This document shows, piece after piece, positions 42,314-42,892 of a DNA stretch of 42,892 nt (positions within the stretch are counted from its first letter, which is position 1; every line of letters begins with the position of its first letter). The notes beneath the pieces are model-generated. The model was given only the letters and a program-made list of their open reading frames with translations. It ran no database searches and had not been told where the DNA came from. Source of the DNA: Rothia nasimurium. GTDB lineage: Bacteria; Actinomycetota; Actinomycetes; Actinomycetales; Micrococcaceae. The translations under genes and the position numbers were made by a program. The DNA is taken from positions 1 to 42,892 of the forward strand of contig NZ_CP056082.1 of assembly GCF_014217215.1 (NCBI RefSeq), read 5' to 3'.

Positions 42314-42892
42314 CTAGTTCTCTGTGGGGTCTGGGGGGATAAGGAAGGCGTTAGGGGCTGACGGGTCGCTCATTGTTATCGGCTCGCGCTTGGAATACTT
42401 GTGGCCCGGTGGGGATAGAAAACTGTTGTTGTACTCCGAGATGATGAAACTTCCATCATCGGCTACTGAGTCAACCCAAGCCACATGCCCATAGGCTCCG
42501 ATACCCGAGGCCCCGTTAGCACCCCACCAGGCGACACTGTTTGCGGTGGGGGTGGTGGTGACTTTCCAGCCTCGTGCCTCCCATCCGGCTCGCCATTCAA
42601 AGCCATGACCTAGCTTGGCTCCTGAGCCGTTGGTGTACTTGAGGTTGTTCATGTCCCCGCCTAGGTACTCGTTCACTTTCCACATGGCGTATGAAGTACA
42701 TTCGCCGTAGTAAAAGCCCATAGGGTCAGCTACCCATTCATTAGGGGGTGTGACTATTCCACCGTCTCCGTACTCGCCCCAGGGGTAAGTGTTGCCTGCA
42801 TCAGCGTTACCGCCAGGGCTACCCGTACAGGAGTTAGTTTCTGTGGCCGTGGTATCGGCTCCATCGGCGTTTTCGCTGCCGTCTGCCCGGGT
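42314..42892 (-). CDS. CHAP-domain part of the cell-wall hydrolase, cut by the window end
   Basis: C-terminal 192 residues of the hydrolase, including the whole CHAP domain (GECTSY, GHVAWV, SEYN). The frame stays open to the window edge and continues across the circular junction into 673-1, where it is frameshifted. The complete version is at 20875-22128. Confidence 0.85.
   Translation of the reverse strand, partial: TRADGSENADGADTTATETNSCTGSPGGNADAGNTYPWGEYGDGGIVTPPNEWVADPMGFYYGECTSYAMWKVNEYLGGDMNNLKYTNGSGAKLGHGFEWRAGWEARGWKVTTTPTANSVAWWGANGASGIGAYGHVAWVDSVADDGSFIISEYNNSFLSPPGHKYSKREPITMSDPSAPNAFLIPPDPTEN

Larger units (their letters stand above)
21454..42892. repeat. Second unit of a head-to-tail plasmid dimer
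   Basis: Second full turn of the same plasmid. It is identical to the first unit, as far as compared by eye, from about 24,450 to 35,400, with a constant offset of 21,451. From about 35,400 to 42,000 it carries some fifteen single-base indels and one short block difference, which break genes that are intact in the first unit. Confidence 0.95.

Noticed and set aside
1-42892. tRNA or rRNA genes
   Set aside because: No rRNA-like sequence and no cloverleaf with a recognisable TTCGAATC-type T arm was found by eye; a dedicated scan was not possible.

Overview
The window is a circular actinobacterial conjugative plasmid present twice, head to tail. Bases 1-21453 and 21454-42892 carry the same genes in the same order, and the last bases of the window continue directly into the first bases, so the piece closes into a circle holding two copies. 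In the error-free middle every feature recurs at an offset of exactly 21,451 bp, which is the best estimate of the monomer. Differences between the copies are mostly single-base insertions and deletions confined to about 1-3,000 and 35,400-42,000, i.e. both ends of the linear contig. The genes broken there (three in the first copy, about six in the second) are intact in the other copy, so a double-length assembly with poorly polished ends is more likely than real decay. The host looks like a moderately GC-rich actinobacterium, possibly Micrococcaceae such as Rothia (codon use, type of Rep and conjugation genes; low confidence at genus level).

Layout of one monomer, in the copy with intact genes. 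(i) Transfer operon on the minus strand, 30373 down to 19210: ssb, a TcpC/VirB8-like protein, a 73-aa membrane protein, a VirB3/TcpE-like protein, a VirB4-type ATPase, a lipoprotein, a VirB6/TrbL-like polytopic protein, a second bitopic NTF2-like protein, a lysozyme-like/CHAP cell-wall hydrolase, a ParA-like ATPase with a long N-terminal extension and a small ribbon-helix-helix protein, closed by a terminator. Most genes overlap by 1-7 bp. A divergent winged-helix regulator (30530-30880) faces it across a promoter whose -35 lies in an inverted repeat. (ii) Replication module: minus-strand repA and, upstream of it, an origin with six 22-bp iterons, three perfect DnaA boxes and an AT-rich stretch. 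(iii) Accessory block: an NYN-domain nuclease-like gene with an operator and terminator-like leader, a GNAT acetyltransferase, and a divergent 35-codon cationic amphipathic peptide gene. (iv) Stability module: four perfect 22-bp repeats, a small RHH protein, a ParA ATPase, a serine resolvase, a small HTH protein and two tiny membrane proteins; three promoters here share a 15-bp operator-like word. (v) Processing module: a TraG/TcpA-like coupling ATPase and a replication-relaxation (wHTH plus PD-(D/E)xK-like) protein, beside a 200-bp nested inverted repeat and a cluster of TGGTGCAAAA repeats.

Taken together the plasmid replicates by iteron/RepA, segregates by ParA/RHH, resolves multimers by a serine resolvase and is expected to transfer through a Gram-positive type IV secretion system. 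No canonical HUH relaxase is visible. The most interesting points are therefore the possible non-canonical relaxase and oriT, the peptide/GNAT pair, the attenuator-like leader of the NYN gene, and short linear motifs shared between the coupling protein and other transfer proteins.
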